A stretch of 64,000 nucleotides of DNA from Roseibium sediminicola (GCF_023156505.1 NZ_JALNMJ010000003.1:124001-188000), one strand, 5' to 3'. Positions 44,141 to 53,774 are shown, counted from the first letter of the stretch. Translations and numbers: made by a program. The notes: generated from the letters alone by a model not told the origin.

Positions 44141-44191
44141 AAAGACGGTAGCATAGTTATCGTTCCTTTTGCCAATAGGGACGATGCCGGA

Positions 44192-45517
44192 ATGCCGCTT
44201 GCGGACGATCTTGTCAGGGAAATCGATGCAAGGCGCGACGATCTGATCGCGCTGACCCAGGATCTTCTGCGCATTCCGACCTTGAATCCGCCCGGCGAGA
44301 ACTACCGCGAGATCTGCGACTATCTGCAAAAGCGCCTGGCTGCCTCCGGCTTCGATGTCGAACTGATCCGCGCCCACGGCACACCGGGCGACAGCGACCG
44401 CTATCCGCGCTGGAACATCGTTGCCCGCCGGGACGGCGACCGGCCCGGCGAGTGCGTTCACTTCAACAGTCATATCGATGTGGTCGATGTCGGACACGGC
44501 TGGACCAAGGATCCGTTCGGCGGAGAACTGATTGACGGCAAGATCTACGGCCGCGGCGCTTGCGACATGAAGGGCGGCCTGGCCGCCAGCATTGTCGCCG
44601 CCGAGGCCTTCCTGGCCGTCTCTCCGGAGTTTTCCGGCGCCATCGAGATCAGCGGTACGGCGGACGAGGAGTCCGGCGGCTATGGTGGTGTCGCCTATCT
44701 CGCCGGCAAGGGCTATTTCAGCCCGGACCGGGTCCAGCATGTCATCATTCCCGAACCCCTCAACAAGGACAGGATCTGCCTTGGCCACCGGGGCGTCTGG
44801 TGGGCGGAGGTCGAGACCTTTGGCGAGATTGCCCATGGCTCGATGCCGTTTCTGGGCGATTGCGCCGTGCGCCACATGGGCGCGGTGATCGACGAAATGG
44901 AAGAAAGCCTGTTTCCCGCCCTGGCGCAAAAACGCACCGACATGCCGGTGGTGCCCGAAGGCGCGCGCCAGTCGACGCTCAACATCAATTCGATCCATGG
45001 CGGTCAGTCGGAAGGCGATGCCGATTTCACCGGCCTGCCGAGCCCCTGTGTGCCCGACAGCTGCCGCATGGTGATCGACCGCCGGTTCCTGCTGGAAGAG
45101 AATATCGACGAGGTCCAGGCGGAAGTCCTGGAAGTGTTGAAGACCGTTGAGGGCCGGCGCGACAAATTCCGCTACGATGTGCGCGAGCTGCACCGGGTTC
45201 TGCCGACCATGACGGAAAAGGACGCGCCTGTTGTCATGACAGTGGCGAAGGCCATCCGCGAGACCATGGGCAAGGACGCCGAATATGTGGTCAGTCCCGG
45301 CACCTACGACCAGAAGCACATCGACCGCATCGGCAAACTGAAAAATTGTATCGCCTATGGCCCGGGCATTCTGGATCTGGCACACAAACCGGACGAATAT
45401 GTCGGCGTCGACGACATGCTCGACTCGGCGAAGGTGATGGGCCGCTCGCTGATCGAACTTCTGGCTGAAGGCCAGGTTCAGCCGTCAGAAAAAGGGGGAA
45501 GTCATGAGCTTGCGTAA
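44192..45517 (+). CDS. M20 family metallo-amidohydrolase (ArgE/DapE type)
   Basis: This is a cytoplasmic zinc hydrolase of 441 residues that removes an acyl group from, or cleaves, an N-acylated compound. The metal ligands are visible in order: FNSHIDVVD, GRGACDMKGG, TADEESGG with the catalytic glutamate, and later the dimerisation-domain motif EIAHGSMP. It is the first gene of the operon, ahead of a peptide-type importer, and overlaps the binding-protein gene by 14 bases. The imported compound is thus probably an N-acyl amino acid, dipeptide or related amide, but the exact substrate cannot be deduced. Confidence 0.88.
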   Translation: MPLADDLVREIDARRDDLIALTQDLLRIPTLNPPGENYREICDYLQKRLAASGFDVELIRAHGTPGDSDRYPRWNIVARRDGDRPGECVHFNSHIDVVDVGHGWTKDPFGGELIDGKIYGRGACDMKGGLAASIVAAEAFLAVSPEFSGAIEISGTADEESGGYGGVAYLAGKGYFSPDRVQHVIIPEPLNKDRICLGHRGVWWAEVETFGEIAHGSMPFLGDCAVRHMGAVIDEMEESLFPALAQKRTDMPVVPEGARQSTLNINSIHGGQSEGDADFTGLPSPCVPDSCRMVIDRRFLLEENIDEVQAEVLEVLKTVEGRRDKFRYDVRELHRVLPTMTEKDAPVVMTVAKAIRETMGKDAEYVVSPGTYDQKHIDRIGKLKNCIAYGPGILDLAHKPDEYVGVDDMLDSAKVMGRSLIELLAEGQVQPSEKGGSHELA

Positions 45518-46988
45518 GATCGGACTGGGAGTGATAAGCGCCTTGGCGCTGACCGCGAGCATGGGTCTCGCCCATGCCAAGGGCGACATCATTGTCGCGA
45601 TGCAGCTGGAGCCGCCGAATCTGGACCCGACCAGCAATGCGGCCGGGGCCATCGATTCCGTGCTTTATTCCAACGTCTTCGAAGGCCTGACCCGCTTCGG
45701 GCCGGACGGCTCGGTCAATCCCGGACTTGCCGAAAGCTGGGAGATTTCCGAGGACGGCAAGACCTATACCTTCAAGCTGCATGAGGGCGTGAAGTTCCAC
45801 GACGGCACCGACATGACCGCCGAGGACGTCAAGTTCAGCCTGGACCGCGCCCGCGGCGACGACAGCCAGAACGCCCAGAAGGCGCTTTTCGCCGGCATCG
45901 ACGGCGTCGAGGCCGTCGATCCGCTGACGGTCAAGGTGACGCTGAAAGAACCGAACGGCAGTTTCCTGTTCAATATGGCCTGGGGCGACGCAGTGATAGT
46001 GGCGCCGGAAACCATCGGCGACATTGCCTCCAAACCGGTGGGAACCGGCGCTTTCAAGTTCACCAACTGGGTCCAGGGCGACCGGATCGATCTGGAAAAG
46101 AACACCGACTATTGGGGCGAGCCGGCCAAGCTCGACAAGGTCACCTTCAAGTTCATCTCCGACCCGACCGCGGCTTTCGCCGCGGTGATGGCCGAGGACG
46201 TCAACGCCTTTGTCGGTTTCCCGGCGCCGGAGAACCTGCCGCAATTCGAGGCCGATCCGCGCTTCCAGGTGCTGGTCGGTTCAACCGAGGGCGAGACCAT
46301 CCTGTCGACCAACAACAAGCTGCCGCCGCTCGACAACATCAAGGTGCGCGAGGCGATTGCCCATGCCATCGACCGCCAGGCGATCATCGACGGGGCCATG
46401 TTCGGCTACGGCACCCCGATCGGCACCCATTTCGCACCGCATAATCCGGACTATGTCGACCTGACTTCCCTGAGCCAGTACGACCCGGAGCTGTCGAAGA
46501 AGCTGCTGGCCGAGGCCGGTTATCCGGACGGTTTCACCACCACCTTGAAACTGCCGCCGCCGTCCTATGCCCGCCGGGGCGGCGAGATCATCGCTTCGCA
46601 GCTGCGCGCCGTCGGCATCGAGACCGAGATCACGAACCTGGAATGGGCGCAGTGGCTGGAGCAGGTGTTCAAGGGCAAGGACTTCGGCTTGACCATCGTC
46701 AGCCATACCGAACCGATGGATATCGGCATATATGCGCGGCCGGACTATTATTTCCAGTATGACAATCCGGAATTCCAGAAGCTGATTGCCGACCTGACCG
46801 TCGAGAACGATCCGGAGAAGCGCTCGGCGCTTTTGAAGGATGCGCAGGAGACGATCTCCAACGACTATGTCAACGGCTACCTGTTCCAGCTGGCATTCCC
46901 GACCGTCGCCGACGCCAAGATCAAGGGGCTCTGGAAGAACCAGCCGACCCAGGCAACCGACCTGACCGCGGTCTACTGGGAAGACTGA
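45504..46988 (+). CDS. Peptide-type ABC transporter binding protein (SBP family 5)
   Basis: This is a periplasmic binding protein of 494 residues with a signal peptide 1-26 (GVISALALTASMGLAHAKGD). The mature protein has the DppA/OppA pattern: LEPPNLDPTSNAAGAIDSVL, LAESWEISEDGKTYTFKLHE, and VKFHDGTDMTAEDVKFSLDR. It is preceded by aggggga and begins inside the end of the peptidase gene. A strong hairpin follows its stop. Substrate is unknown; family members bind peptides, opines, amides and similar compounds. Confidence 0.92.
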   Translation: MSLRKIGLGVISALALTASMGLAHAKGDIIVAMQLEPPNLDPTSNAAGAIDSVLYSNVFEGLTRFGPDGSVNPGLAESWEISEDGKTYTFKLHEGVKFHDGTDMTAEDVKFSLDRARGDDSQNAQKALFAGIDGVEAVDPLTVKVTLKEPNGSFLFNMAWGDAVIVAPETIGDIASKPVGTGAFKFTNWVQGDRIDLEKNTDYWGEPAKLDKVTFKFISDPTAAFAAVMAEDVNAFVGFPAPENLPQFEADPRFQVLVGSTEGETILSTNNKLPPLDNIKVREAIAHAIDRQAIIDGAMFGYGTPIGTHFAPHNPDYVDLTSLSQYDPELSKKLLAEAGYPDGFTTTLKLPPPSYARRGGEIIASQLRAVGIETEITNLEWAQWLEQVFKGKDFGLTIVSHTEPMDIGIYARPDYYFQYDNPEFQKLIADLTVENDPEKRSALLKDAQETISNDYVNGYLFQLAFPTVADAKIKGLWKNQPTQATDLTAVYWED

Positions 46989-47003
46989 TCCCAACCTGCA
47001 GAA

Positions 47004-47031
47004 GGGTGTCCGCACGCAGTTGCGGACACCC
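47004..47031 (+). promoter_or_regulatory. Hairpin after the peptide-type binding-protein gene
   Basis: GGGTGTCCGCA pairs perfectly with TGCGGACACCC across a 6-base loop, 15 bases after the stop of the binding-protein gene. A weakly T-rich stretch follows only later. It may stabilise the binding-protein mRNA or partly terminate transcription. Confidence 0.7.
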
Positions 47032-47083
47032 GTCCCCCAAAGCTTCGCCTTCTTCGAACCGCCGATAGGCTCATAACGCGGTC

Positions 47084-48031
47084 ATGCTGCACTATTTCCT
47101 GAAACGCCTGATATCCCTGGGGCTGAGCCTCGTGGCCGCCTCGGTGGTGATCTTCCTGGCGCTGGAAGTCGTGCCGGGCGACCCGGCGTCCTACATGCTC
47201 GGCCTCAACGCGCAAGAGGACACGCTCAACGCCCTGCGCCAGGAACTTGGCCTGAACGGTACGATCCTGGAGCGCTATGTCTCCTGGGCGGGCGGGCTTC
47301 TGACCGGCGATTTCGGCACCTCCTACACCTACCGCACGCCGGTCGCGGGCATGATCGGTGACCGGCTCTGGGTGTCCCTGCCGCTGGCGCTTTACGCGCT
47401 CATCTTGAGCACCCTGATCGCCTTTCCAGCGGGCATCTGGGCGGCCGCGCGGCGCGGCACGGCTGCCGATGCCACCGTCATGGGCGTGACCCAGCTCGGC
47501 GTCGCGATCCCGAATTTCTGGTTCGCCATGCTGATGGTGCTGGTCTTTGCCATCAATCTGCGCTGGTTTTCCGCCGGCGGTTTTCCCGGCTGGGACGCCG
47601 GGTTTTTCGTTGCCATGAAGGCCCTGACCTTGCCGGCCATCGCACTGGCCCTGCCGCAGGCGAGCATCCTCACCCGCGTGATGCGCTCCAGCCTTCTCGA
47701 CACATTGAATGAAGATTTTATCCGCACCGCGCGGGCCAAGGGGCTGACCAAGGGCCAGGCGCTGTGGCGGCACGCTGTCCGCAATGCGCTCATTCCGGTG
47801 CTGACCATTCTCGGCCTTCAATTCTCGTTTCTGCTGGCCGGCGCCATCATCATCGAGAACGTCTTCTTCCTGCCGGGCCTTGGCCGGCTTGTGTTTCAGT
47901 CGATCAGCGCGCGCGATCTGATCGTGGTAGAGAGTATAGTGATGCTGCTGGTGTTCGCGGTGATACTGGTCAACTTCGCGGTCGACATGGCCTATGCCTG
48001 GGTCGACCCGCGCCTGAGGAGGCGGCGCTGA
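47084..48031 (+). CDS. Peptide-type ABC permease, DppB class
   Basis: This is an inner-membrane permease of 315 residues with six spans. The N-terminal GDPASYMLGLNAQEDTLNAL-like region and the EAA loop (LNEDFIRTARAKGLTKGQAL) are typical of DppB/OppB. The late segment GAIIIENVFFLPGLGRL is conserved in the class. The ribosome binding site is weak. Its stop overlaps the next start by 1 base. Confidence 0.93.
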   Translation: MLHYFLKRLISLGLSLVAASVVIFLALEVVPGDPASYMLGLNAQEDTLNALRQELGLNGTILERYVSWAGGLLTGDFGTSYTYRTPVAGMIGDRLWVSLPLALYALILSTLIAFPAGIWAAARRGTAADATVMGVTQLGVAIPNFWFAMLMVLVFAINLRWFSAGGFPGWDAGFFVAMKALTLPAIALALPQASILTRVMRSSLLDTLNEDFIRTARAKGLTKGQALWRHAVRNALIPVLTILGLQFSFLLAGAIIIENVFFLPGLGRLVFQSISARDLIVVESIVMLLVFAVILVNFAVDMAYAWVDPRLRRRR

Positions 48032-48861
48032 TGAGCCTTCTCCTTCACAGCCGCACGCTTCTGCCCGGCCTGGTCCTGACGCTTGTCTTCACCGGCGCGG
48101 CGCTGATCAGCCTCGTCTGGGTGCCCTACGACATCACCGTGCTTGACATTGCCAGCCGGATGAAGCCGCCCAGTTGGGTCCATCCCTTTGGTACGGACCA
48201 GTTCGGCCGGGACATCCTGAGCATGATCATGGAGGGCGCGCGCACCTCGATTGCGGTCGCGCTGGTCGCCGTCGGCATCGGCATGGTCATCGGCGTGCCG
48301 TTCGGTCTGGCCGCCGCTGTCCGCAAGGGTGGCCTGATGGACGAGGTCATCATGCGCGGCAACGATCTGGTCTTTGCGTTTCCGAGCCTTCTGATCGCCG
48401 TGATGATCACCGCCGTCTTCGGCGCCTCGGCGCTGAATGCCATCATCGCCATCGGCATCTTCAACATTCCGGTCTTCGCCCGGCTGACGCGCGGGGCGGC
48501 GCTGTCGCTGTGGAGCCGCGACTACATTCTGGCGGCACGGGTCGCCGGCAAGGGGCAGGCGCGGATCTCGCTGGAACACATCCTGCCCAATGTCGCCAAT
48601 CTCCTGATCGTCCAGGGCACGATCCAGTTCTCGCTCGGCATCCTGGCCGAGGCCGGCCTCAGCTATGTCGGGCTTGGCGCTCAGCCGCCGATCGCCAGCT
48701 GGGGGCGGATGCTTGCCGACAGCCAGACCATGATCTCGCTGGCGCCGCATCTTGCGCTGTTTCCGGGGCTCGCCATTCTCCTGACCGTGCTCGGCCTCAA
48801 TCTGCTGGGCGATGGCCTGCGCGACGCGCTCGACCCGAAACTCCGGAGGGCGCGCGTATGA
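48031..48861 (+). CDS. Peptide-type ABC permease, DppC class
   Basis: This is an inner-membrane permease of 276 residues from ATG 48031 behind gaggaggcg. The class motif HPFGTDQFGRDILSMIMEGA is near residue 50, and the EAA loop reads YILAARVAGKGQARISLEHI. The typical late motif EAGLSYVGLGAQPP is present. It pairs with the DppB-like permease and overlaps the ATPase gene by 4 bases. Confidence 0.93.
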   Translation: MSLLLHSRTLLPGLVLTLVFTGAALISLVWVPYDITVLDIASRMKPPSWVHPFGTDQFGRDILSMIMEGARTSIAVALVAVGIGMVIGVPFGLAAAVRKGGLMDEVIMRGNDLVFAFPSLLIAVMITAVFGASALNAIIAIGIFNIPVFARLTRGAALSLWSRDYILAARVAGKGQARISLEHILPNVANLLIVQGTIQFSLGILAEAGLSYVGLGAQPPIASWGRMLADSQTMISLAPHLALFPGLAILLTVLGLNLLGDGLRDALDPKLRRARV

Positions 48862-50447
48862 GCCTTCTGGCGATCGAAAACCTGTCGCTCAGCATTCACG
48901 GTCTGCCGATCCTGAAAGAGGTTTCCATGGGCGTGGCGCCGGGACGCATTCTCGGTGTCATCGGCGAGAGCGGCTCGGGCAAGTCGATCACCGCCTTCAG
49001 TGTTTTGCACCTCCTGCCCAACGGCACGGACTGTACCGGCCGCATCACCCTGAACGGAAACGACATCCTTTCCTTGAGCGAAAGGGACCTCTGCGGATTG
49101 CGTGGCCGCGAAGTCGGCATGGTTTTCCAGGAACCGATGACAGCGCTCAATCCCTTGAAGACCATCGGCGCACAGGTCGCCGAGACGATCCTCATTCACG
49201 AGAAGGTCTCGAAATCGGAGGCGATGGCCCGCGCCGCAGAGGCGCTTCGCCGGGCCGAACTGCCCCAGGACCGGTTCCCGCTGTCGCGCTACCCGCACGA
49301 ACTCTCCGGTGGCCAGCGCCAGCGGGTGGTGATCGCCATGGCGATTGCCCTGAAGCCCAAACTCTTGATCGCCGATGAGCCGACCACGGCGCTGGACGTG
49401 ACCACCCAGGCCCAGATCCTCGATCTCCTGAAGCGTCTGGTTGCCGAAGACGGCATGGGCCTGATGCTGATCAGCCACGATCTCGCGGTTGTCGCCGATC
49501 TTGCCGACGATCTGGTGATCATGAAGGACGGCGAGGTGGTGGAAAGCGGTCCCGCGAAGTCCCTTTTCGCCAACATGCAGCATCCCTATTCGAAGGCGCT
49601 CCTGGAGGCCTCCAGCCACGTGCCCCTGCGCACTGGCGAGGCGGTCGAGGTTCCGCTTCTGGAAGTGCGTGAGGTCGTGCGCGACTATACCGGCCACAGC
49701 CATGGCTGGTGGGGCAAGACGACCCATTTCCGGGCGGTGGACCAGGTCAGCTTTTCAATCCGCAAGGGCGAAAGTCTCGGTCTTGTCGGGGAGTCCGGTT
49801 GCGGCAAGTCCACGCTGACCCGCGCGATTCTGGGGCTTGAAGAGGTCCAGCGCGGCGAGATCCTGTTCGACGGCCTGCCGGTCTTTACCCATCACCACGC
49901 CAATGCCGCCGTGCGCCGGCGCATGCAGGTGGTCTTCCAGGATCCCTATGGCAGCTTCAATCCCCGCTGGAAGGTCGGACGGCTGGTCACCGAACCGTTC
50001 CATCTTCTGGAGGAACCGCCGAGGGGCCGCGAACGGGAAAAGGCCATCGCGGAGGCGCTGGAAAGCGTCGGCATGCGCGCCGCAGACGCGGACAAGTACA
50101 TTCACGAGTTCTCCGGCGGCCAGCGCCAGCGGATCGCCATTGCAAGGGCGCTGATCATCAGGCCGGACCTGATCATTCTGGACGAGGCCGTCTCCGCCCT
50201 CGATGTCTCGGTGCGGGCCCAGGTGCTCGATCTCCTGGCGGATCTGAGCGGCCGTTTCGGCCTGACCTATCTCTTCATCAGCCATGACCTGAGCGTCGTG
50301 CGCTCGATCACCGACCGGGTGCTGGTGATGAAGGCCGGCAGGATCGTCGAGGAAGGCCCGACGGCTACCGTCTTCGACCACCCGAAAGACCCCTACACGC
50401 AACAGCTTGTCGCCGCCGCGCCGGTTCTGCCGGCGGATGCGGCCTGA
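48858..50447 (+). CDS. Fused double ATPase of the peptide-type importer (DppD-DppF fusion)
   Basis: This cytoplasmic ATPase has 529 residues and joins two peptide-type ABC domains that are separate genes in many bacteria. The first has GESGSGKS, signature [14 protein letters not shown] and Walker [13 protein letters not shown]. The second has [23 protein letters not shown] and [12 protein letters not shown], where the usual DEPT reads DEAV, as in many DppF-like domains. Both nucleotide sites therefore look functional. It overlaps the DppC-like gene by 4 bases. Confidence 0.93.
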   Translation: MSLLAIENLSLSIHGLPILKEVSMGVAPGRILGVIGESGSGKSITAFSVLHLLPNGTDCTGRITLNGNDILSLSERDLCGLRGREVGMVFQEPMTALNPLKTIGAQVAETILIHEKVSKSEAMARAAEALRRAELPQDRFPLSRYPHELSGGQRQRVVIAMAIALKPKLLIADEPTTALDVTTQAQILDLLKRLVAEDGMGLMLISHDLAVVADLADDLVIMKDGEVVESGPAKSLFANMQHPYSKALLEASSHVPLRTGEAVEVPLLEVREVVRDYTGHSHGWWGKTTHFRAVDQVSFSIRKGESLGLVGESGCGKSTLTRAILGLEEVQRGEILFDGLPVFTHHHANAAVRRRMQVVFQDPYGSFNPRWKVGRLVTEPFHLLEEPPRGREREKAIAEALESVGMRAADADKYIHEFSGGQRQRIAIARALIIRPDLIILDEAVSALDVSVRAQVLDLLADLSGRFGLTYLFISHDLSVVRSITDRVLVMKAGRIVEEGPTATVFDHPKDPYTQQLVAAAPVLPADAA

Positions 50448-50457
50448 AGGAGGAGCC

Positions 50458-51912
50458 ATGACCCAGAAGCTCGATCTCTGGTTCGATCCCGCGAAATGCC
50501 TGATTGCCGGCCAATGGGTGGACCCGGCGGGCGGCGAGGGGCTGCCCCTGAACGATCCCTCAACCGGCGCGCGTATCGGTTCGATTGCACGCGGACGAAC
50601 AGCGGATATCGACGCAGCCGTTGCCGCTGCCGAAGCCGCGATGGCAGGGGAGTGGGGCAAGACCGCCGCCGCCGAGCGCGGCCGCTTCCTGTTCCGCCTG
50701 CGCGAGCTGGTTCTGGACAAGGTTGAGCAACTCGCCCGGATCGAAGCGATCGACGTCGGCAAACCGCTGAAACAGGCGCGCGCCGATGCCGTCGCGCTGG
50801 CACGTTACCTGGAATTCTATGGTGGCGCCGCCGACAAGCTGCACGGGCAGACCATTCCCTATCTCGACGGCTACACGGTCTATACCCTGCGCGAGCCGCA
50901 CGGGGTCACCGGCCATATCGTACCCTGGAACTATCCGATGCAGATCATCGGCCGTTCGGTCGGCGCGGCGCTCGCGACCGGCAATGCCTGCGTCCTGAAA
51001 CCCGCCGAAGACGCCTGTCTGACCGCGCTTGCCTTTGCGGACCTTGCCCGTCAGGCAGGGCTGCCGGACGGCGCGCTGAATGTGGTGCCGGGCCTTGGCT
51101 CGGAAGCCGGGGCCGCGCTCACCGCCCACCCGCGCGTCCACCACATCAGCTTCACCGGCTCGGTCGCGACCGGGGTGCACGTGCAGACGGCGGCGGCGAA
51201 AAACGTGGTGCCGGTGACGCTGGAACTTGGCGGCAAGTCGCCCCAGCTGGTGTTCGAGGATGCCGATCTGGAGGCGGCGCTGCCGTTCCTGGTCAATGCG
51301 GGCATCCAGAACGCCGGCCAGACCTGCTCGGCCTCCTCGCGCATCCTGGTGCAGCGCTCGAGGCTCGACGAAGTCACGGAGCTGATGGCGAAGCGCTATG
51401 GCGCCCTGCGGGTGGGACCGGCACTCTCAGATCTCGATGTCGGCCCGCTGATCTCGGCGAAACAGCAAGGCATCGTCTCCAGCTTTCTGGACCGTGGCGC
51501 GGACCTGGACAAGGTTGCGGAAGGCGTTCTGCACGAGGCGCCGGAGGGCGGCAACTACGTCCGCCCGACGCTCTTCGCCGGTGTGGCGCCCGATCATGTG
51601 CTGGCCCGCGATGAAATCTTCGGACCGGTCCAGGTGATCATTCCCTTTGACGACGAGGACGAGGCGGTCGCGATTGCCAACGGCACCGACTACGGCCTTG
51701 TCGCAAGCCTGTGGACCCGCGACGGCGCCCGCCAGATGCGGCTCGCCAGGAAAATCCGCACCGGTCAGGTCTTCATCAACAACTATGGCGCCGGCGGTGG
51801 TGTCGAACTGCCCTTCGGCGGCATGGGCAAGTCCGGCCACGGCCGCGAAAAAGGCTTCGAGGCGCTCTACGGCTTCACCACGCTGAAGACCGTGGCGGCG
51901 TTTCACGGGTGA
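50458..51912 (+). CDS. NAD(P)-dependent aldehyde dehydrogenase
   Basis: This is a cytoplasmic enzyme of 484 residues, starting at ATG 50458 with aaggagg upstream, 10 bases after the ATPase stop. Catalytic parts are complete: VTGHIVPWNYPMQIIG for the cofactor fold, VTLELGGKSPQLVF with the base glutamate, and NAGQTCSASSR with the nucleophile cysteine. It resembles betaine-aldehyde or semialdehyde dehydrogenases; which aldehyde it oxidises is not evident. It probably acts on the product formed after amide hydrolysis. Confidence 0.9.
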   Translation: MTQKLDLWFDPAKCLIAGQWVDPAGGEGLPLNDPSTGARIGSIARGRTADIDAAVAAAEAAMAGEWGKTAAAERGRFLFRLRELVLDKVEQLARIEAIDVGKPLKQARADAVALARYLEFYGGAADKLHGQTIPYLDGYTVYTLREPHGVTGHIVPWNYPMQIIGRSVGAALATGNACVLKPAEDACLTALAFADLARQAGLPDGALNVVPGLGSEAGAALTAHPRVHHISFTGSVATGVHVQTAAAKNVVPVTLELGGKSPQLVFEDADLEAALPFLVNAGIQNAGQTCSASSRILVQRSRLDEVTELMAKRYGALRVGPALSDLDVGPLISAKQQGIVSSFLDRGADLDKVAEGVLHEAPEGGNYVRPTLFAGVAPDHVLARDEIFGPVQVIIPFDDEDEAVAIANGTDYGLVASLWTRDGARQMRLARKIRTGQVFINNYGAGGGVELPFGGMGKSGHGREKGFEALYGFTTLKTVAAFHG

Positions 51913-51963
51913 GGGCCAAGCGCTGTGTCGAAGGACGGAACTTGCACGACAGCCACACCCACA

Positions 51964-52080
51964 CTTGTCATCCCGCGCAGGCGGGGACCCAGGAACCTCA
52001 TGAGATCCTTTGTGTTTTGGAGCAGGCGACACGGAGTCCTGGGTCCCGGCTCTCCGCTGCGCTGCGGCCGGGATGACAAG
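51964..52080. repeat. Long palindromic element, family B-like (copy 2)
   Basis: The ends CTTGTCATCCCG and CGGGATGACAAG are perfect 12-base inverted repeats, and inner arms ggacccagga / tcctgggtcc give a second stem. The element is 117 bp and lies downstream of the aldehyde dehydrogenase gene. A partial copy of its right half (ggtcccggct to gccgggatgac) recurs at about 52299-52332, just before the next gene. Confidence 0.85.
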
Positions 52081-52136
52081 TTGCGGGAACTGGGCAGTGA
52101 ATGGATGGCGACGGTTTTTTGGAACTCAACTTCTCC

Positions 52137-52251
52137 TTCGTCATGCCATGGCTCGACCATGGCATCCATGCCGTTTCGTTTCCCGCTGCACGGCCTCGGC
52201 GTGTTGCGTGGTCACGGCATGGATTGCCGGGTCAAGCCCGGCAATGACGAA
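52137..52251. repeat. Palindromic element with two internal hairpins
   Basis: The outer ends TTCGTCAT (52137) and ATGACGAA (52251) are inverted. Inside lie two perfect 9-base hairpins: ATGCCATGG-ctcga-CCATGGCAT (52143-52165) and ATTGCCGGG-tcaag-CCCGGCAAT (52223-52245). It occupies the gap between aldehyde dehydrogenase and SDR genes, next to the element at 51964. Confidence 0.75.
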
Positions 52252-52369
52252 TAGTGAGAATTGACGTTGAAGTAACAATCAGAGCACGGCGGCTCTCTGG
52301 TCCCGGCTCGCGCTGCGCTTGGCCGGGATGACGATTGAGAGCAGGAACAAATGAAACAGGGAGACAGAC

Positions 52370-53110
52370 ATGAGACTGGACGGAAAACGTGCAATCGTCA
52401 CCGGAGGGGCTTCCGGCTTTGGCGCCGGCATCGTGCGCAAGTTCGCGGCCGAGGGCGCCAAGGTGATGGTGGCCGACTTGAACCTGGATCTGGCCGAGGA
52501 GATCGCTTCGGAAGTGAATGGCCTGGCCATCAAGGCCGATGTTTCCAGCAATGACAGCGTCAGCCATCTGGCAGATGTGGCATCGTCGCTGCTCGGCTCC
52601 GTCGACATCCTGGTCAACAATGCCGGCATCACCCATCTGCCGAAACCGATGCAGGACGTCACCGAGGACGAGTTCGACCGGGTCATGGCCGTCAATTGCA
52701 AGTCGGTCTACCTGACCGCAAAGCATTTCGTGCCTGCCATGACCAAGGCCGGCAAGGGCGCGATCCTGAACGTCGCCTCGACGGCCGGCCTGAGCCCGCG
52801 CCCGAAGCTCAACTGGTACAATGCCTCCAAGGGCTGGATGATCACGGCGACCAAGACCATGGCTGTTGAACTGGCGCCGTCCGGCGTGCGCGTCAACGCC
52901 ATCTGCCCGGTTGCAGGCGAAACCCCGCTCCTGAAAAGCTTCATGGGCGAGGACACGCCGGAAATGCGCGCCAAATTCCTCTCCACCATCCCGATCGGCC
53001 GTTTCTCGACCCCGGAAGACATGGGCAACGCCGCCTGTTTTCTCTGTTCCGACGAAGCAGGCATGATCACCGGGGTCGCAATGGAGGTCGATGGTGGTCG
53101 CTGCATCTGA
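52370..53110 (+). CDS. SDR family oxidoreductase
   Basis: This is a cytoplasmic dehydrogenase of 246 residues. The cofactor motif (VTGGASGFGAGIV), NNAGITHLP, and the catalytic Ser and YNASKGW are present; the motif VMVADLN indicates NAD preference. The late segment ICPVAGETPLL and the end VAMEVDGGRCI are typical of classical SDRs acting on sugars or hydroxy acids. A gap with repeats separates it from the operon upstream, but direction and context suggest one pathway. Its substrate is unknown. Confidence 0.88.
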   Translation: MRLDGKRAIVTGGASGFGAGIVRKFAAEGAKVMVADLNLDLAEEIASEVNGLAIKADVSSNDSVSHLADVASSLLGSVDILVNNAGITHLPKPMQDVTEDEFDRVMAVNCKSVYLTAKHFVPAMTKAGKGAILNVASTAGLSPRPKLNWYNASKGWMITATKTMAVELAPSGVRVNAICPVAGETPLLKSFMGEDTPEMRAKFLSTIPIGRFSTPEDMGNAACFLCSDEAGMITGVAMEVDGGRCI

Positions 53111-53120
53111 GGAAAAGGCC

Positions 53121-53507
53121 GTGGCAACCCATACCGGCGGCTGCCTATGCGGGGCGGTCCAATTTTCCGCCAAGGGACAGCCGCTGCGCGTCGGCCTCTG
53201 CCACTGCATGGATTGCCGCAAACATCACGGCGCGCTGTTTCATGCCTCGGCGATCTTTCCCGAGGAGACCGTCTCGGTCGAAGGCGAAACGGGGTCCTAT
53301 GAACGCCGGTTCTTTTGCCCCCGCTGCGGCTCCTCGGTCTTTTCCCAAACCGGCGACGAGATGGAGCTGCATCTGGGCGCGTTCGACGCGCCGGACCAGT
53401 TCCGGCCGAGTTATGAACTCTGGACGATAAGGCGCGAGGCCTGGTTGCCGGCCATTCCGGAGATGACGCTTTACGAGCGGGACCGGGAGGATGGGGAGCG
53501 CGAGTAG
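53121..53507 (+). CDS. GFA-family zinc protein
   Basis: The protein has about 128 residues from GTG 53121 with gaggaaaa upstream; an in-frame ATG at 53091 would overlap the SDR gene. It has the GFA cysteine pattern: GGCLCGAVQ, LCHCMDCRKHHG, and FCPRCGSSVF, which bind structural and catalytic zinc in formaldehyde-glutathione-type enzymes. Most family members have unknown functions and many do not act on formaldehyde. It follows the SDR gene by 10 bases, so it is probably its operon partner. Confidence 0.85.
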   Translation: MATHTGGCLCGAVQFSAKGQPLRVGLCHCMDCRKHHGALFHASAIFPEETVSVEGETGSYERRFFCPRCGSSVFSQTGDEMELHLGAFDAPDQFRPSYELWTIRREAWLPAIPEMTLYERDREDGERE

Positions 53508-53544
53508 GGCGCAACCCAATTCCGGTGACCTTGCAAACCCCACC

Positions 53545-53700
53545 GGTGTCACCCCGGGCGAGCAACGCGAGACCCGGGGCCCACTCGTTTCCAGAGCAGT
53601 GGTGTGTTCAGAAGCGCTGGCATGAACCAACGGGGGCTTGATGCAAGCTGAACTGCGAGTAGGCCTCGGATCTGCGCTGCGCTTGTCCGGGGTGACACCC
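53545..53700. repeat. Long palindromic element, family B (copy 3)
   Basis: Outer arms CCGGTGTCACCCCGG and CCGGGGTGACACCC are inverted. The left half is nearly the same as that of the element at 43351 (gcgagcaacgcgagacccggggcccactcg is shared with few changes over about 30 bases). It lies after the GFA gene. The right half ends with ctgcgctgcgcttgtccgg, a string that recurs in the following element. Confidence 0.8.
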
Positions 53701-53774
53701 GTTGGAAGAGCGAGGTCTGGAAGAAAAGAGCGCGCTGAAGTCTGGTTTTTCGTTGAGCAATCGCAATCTTCTCC

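Noticed and set aside
44099-45385. Upstream extension of the PAS-LuxR frame to 615 residues
   Set aside because: The extension is antisense to the M20 gene, and the PAS domain begins at the start codon chosen.
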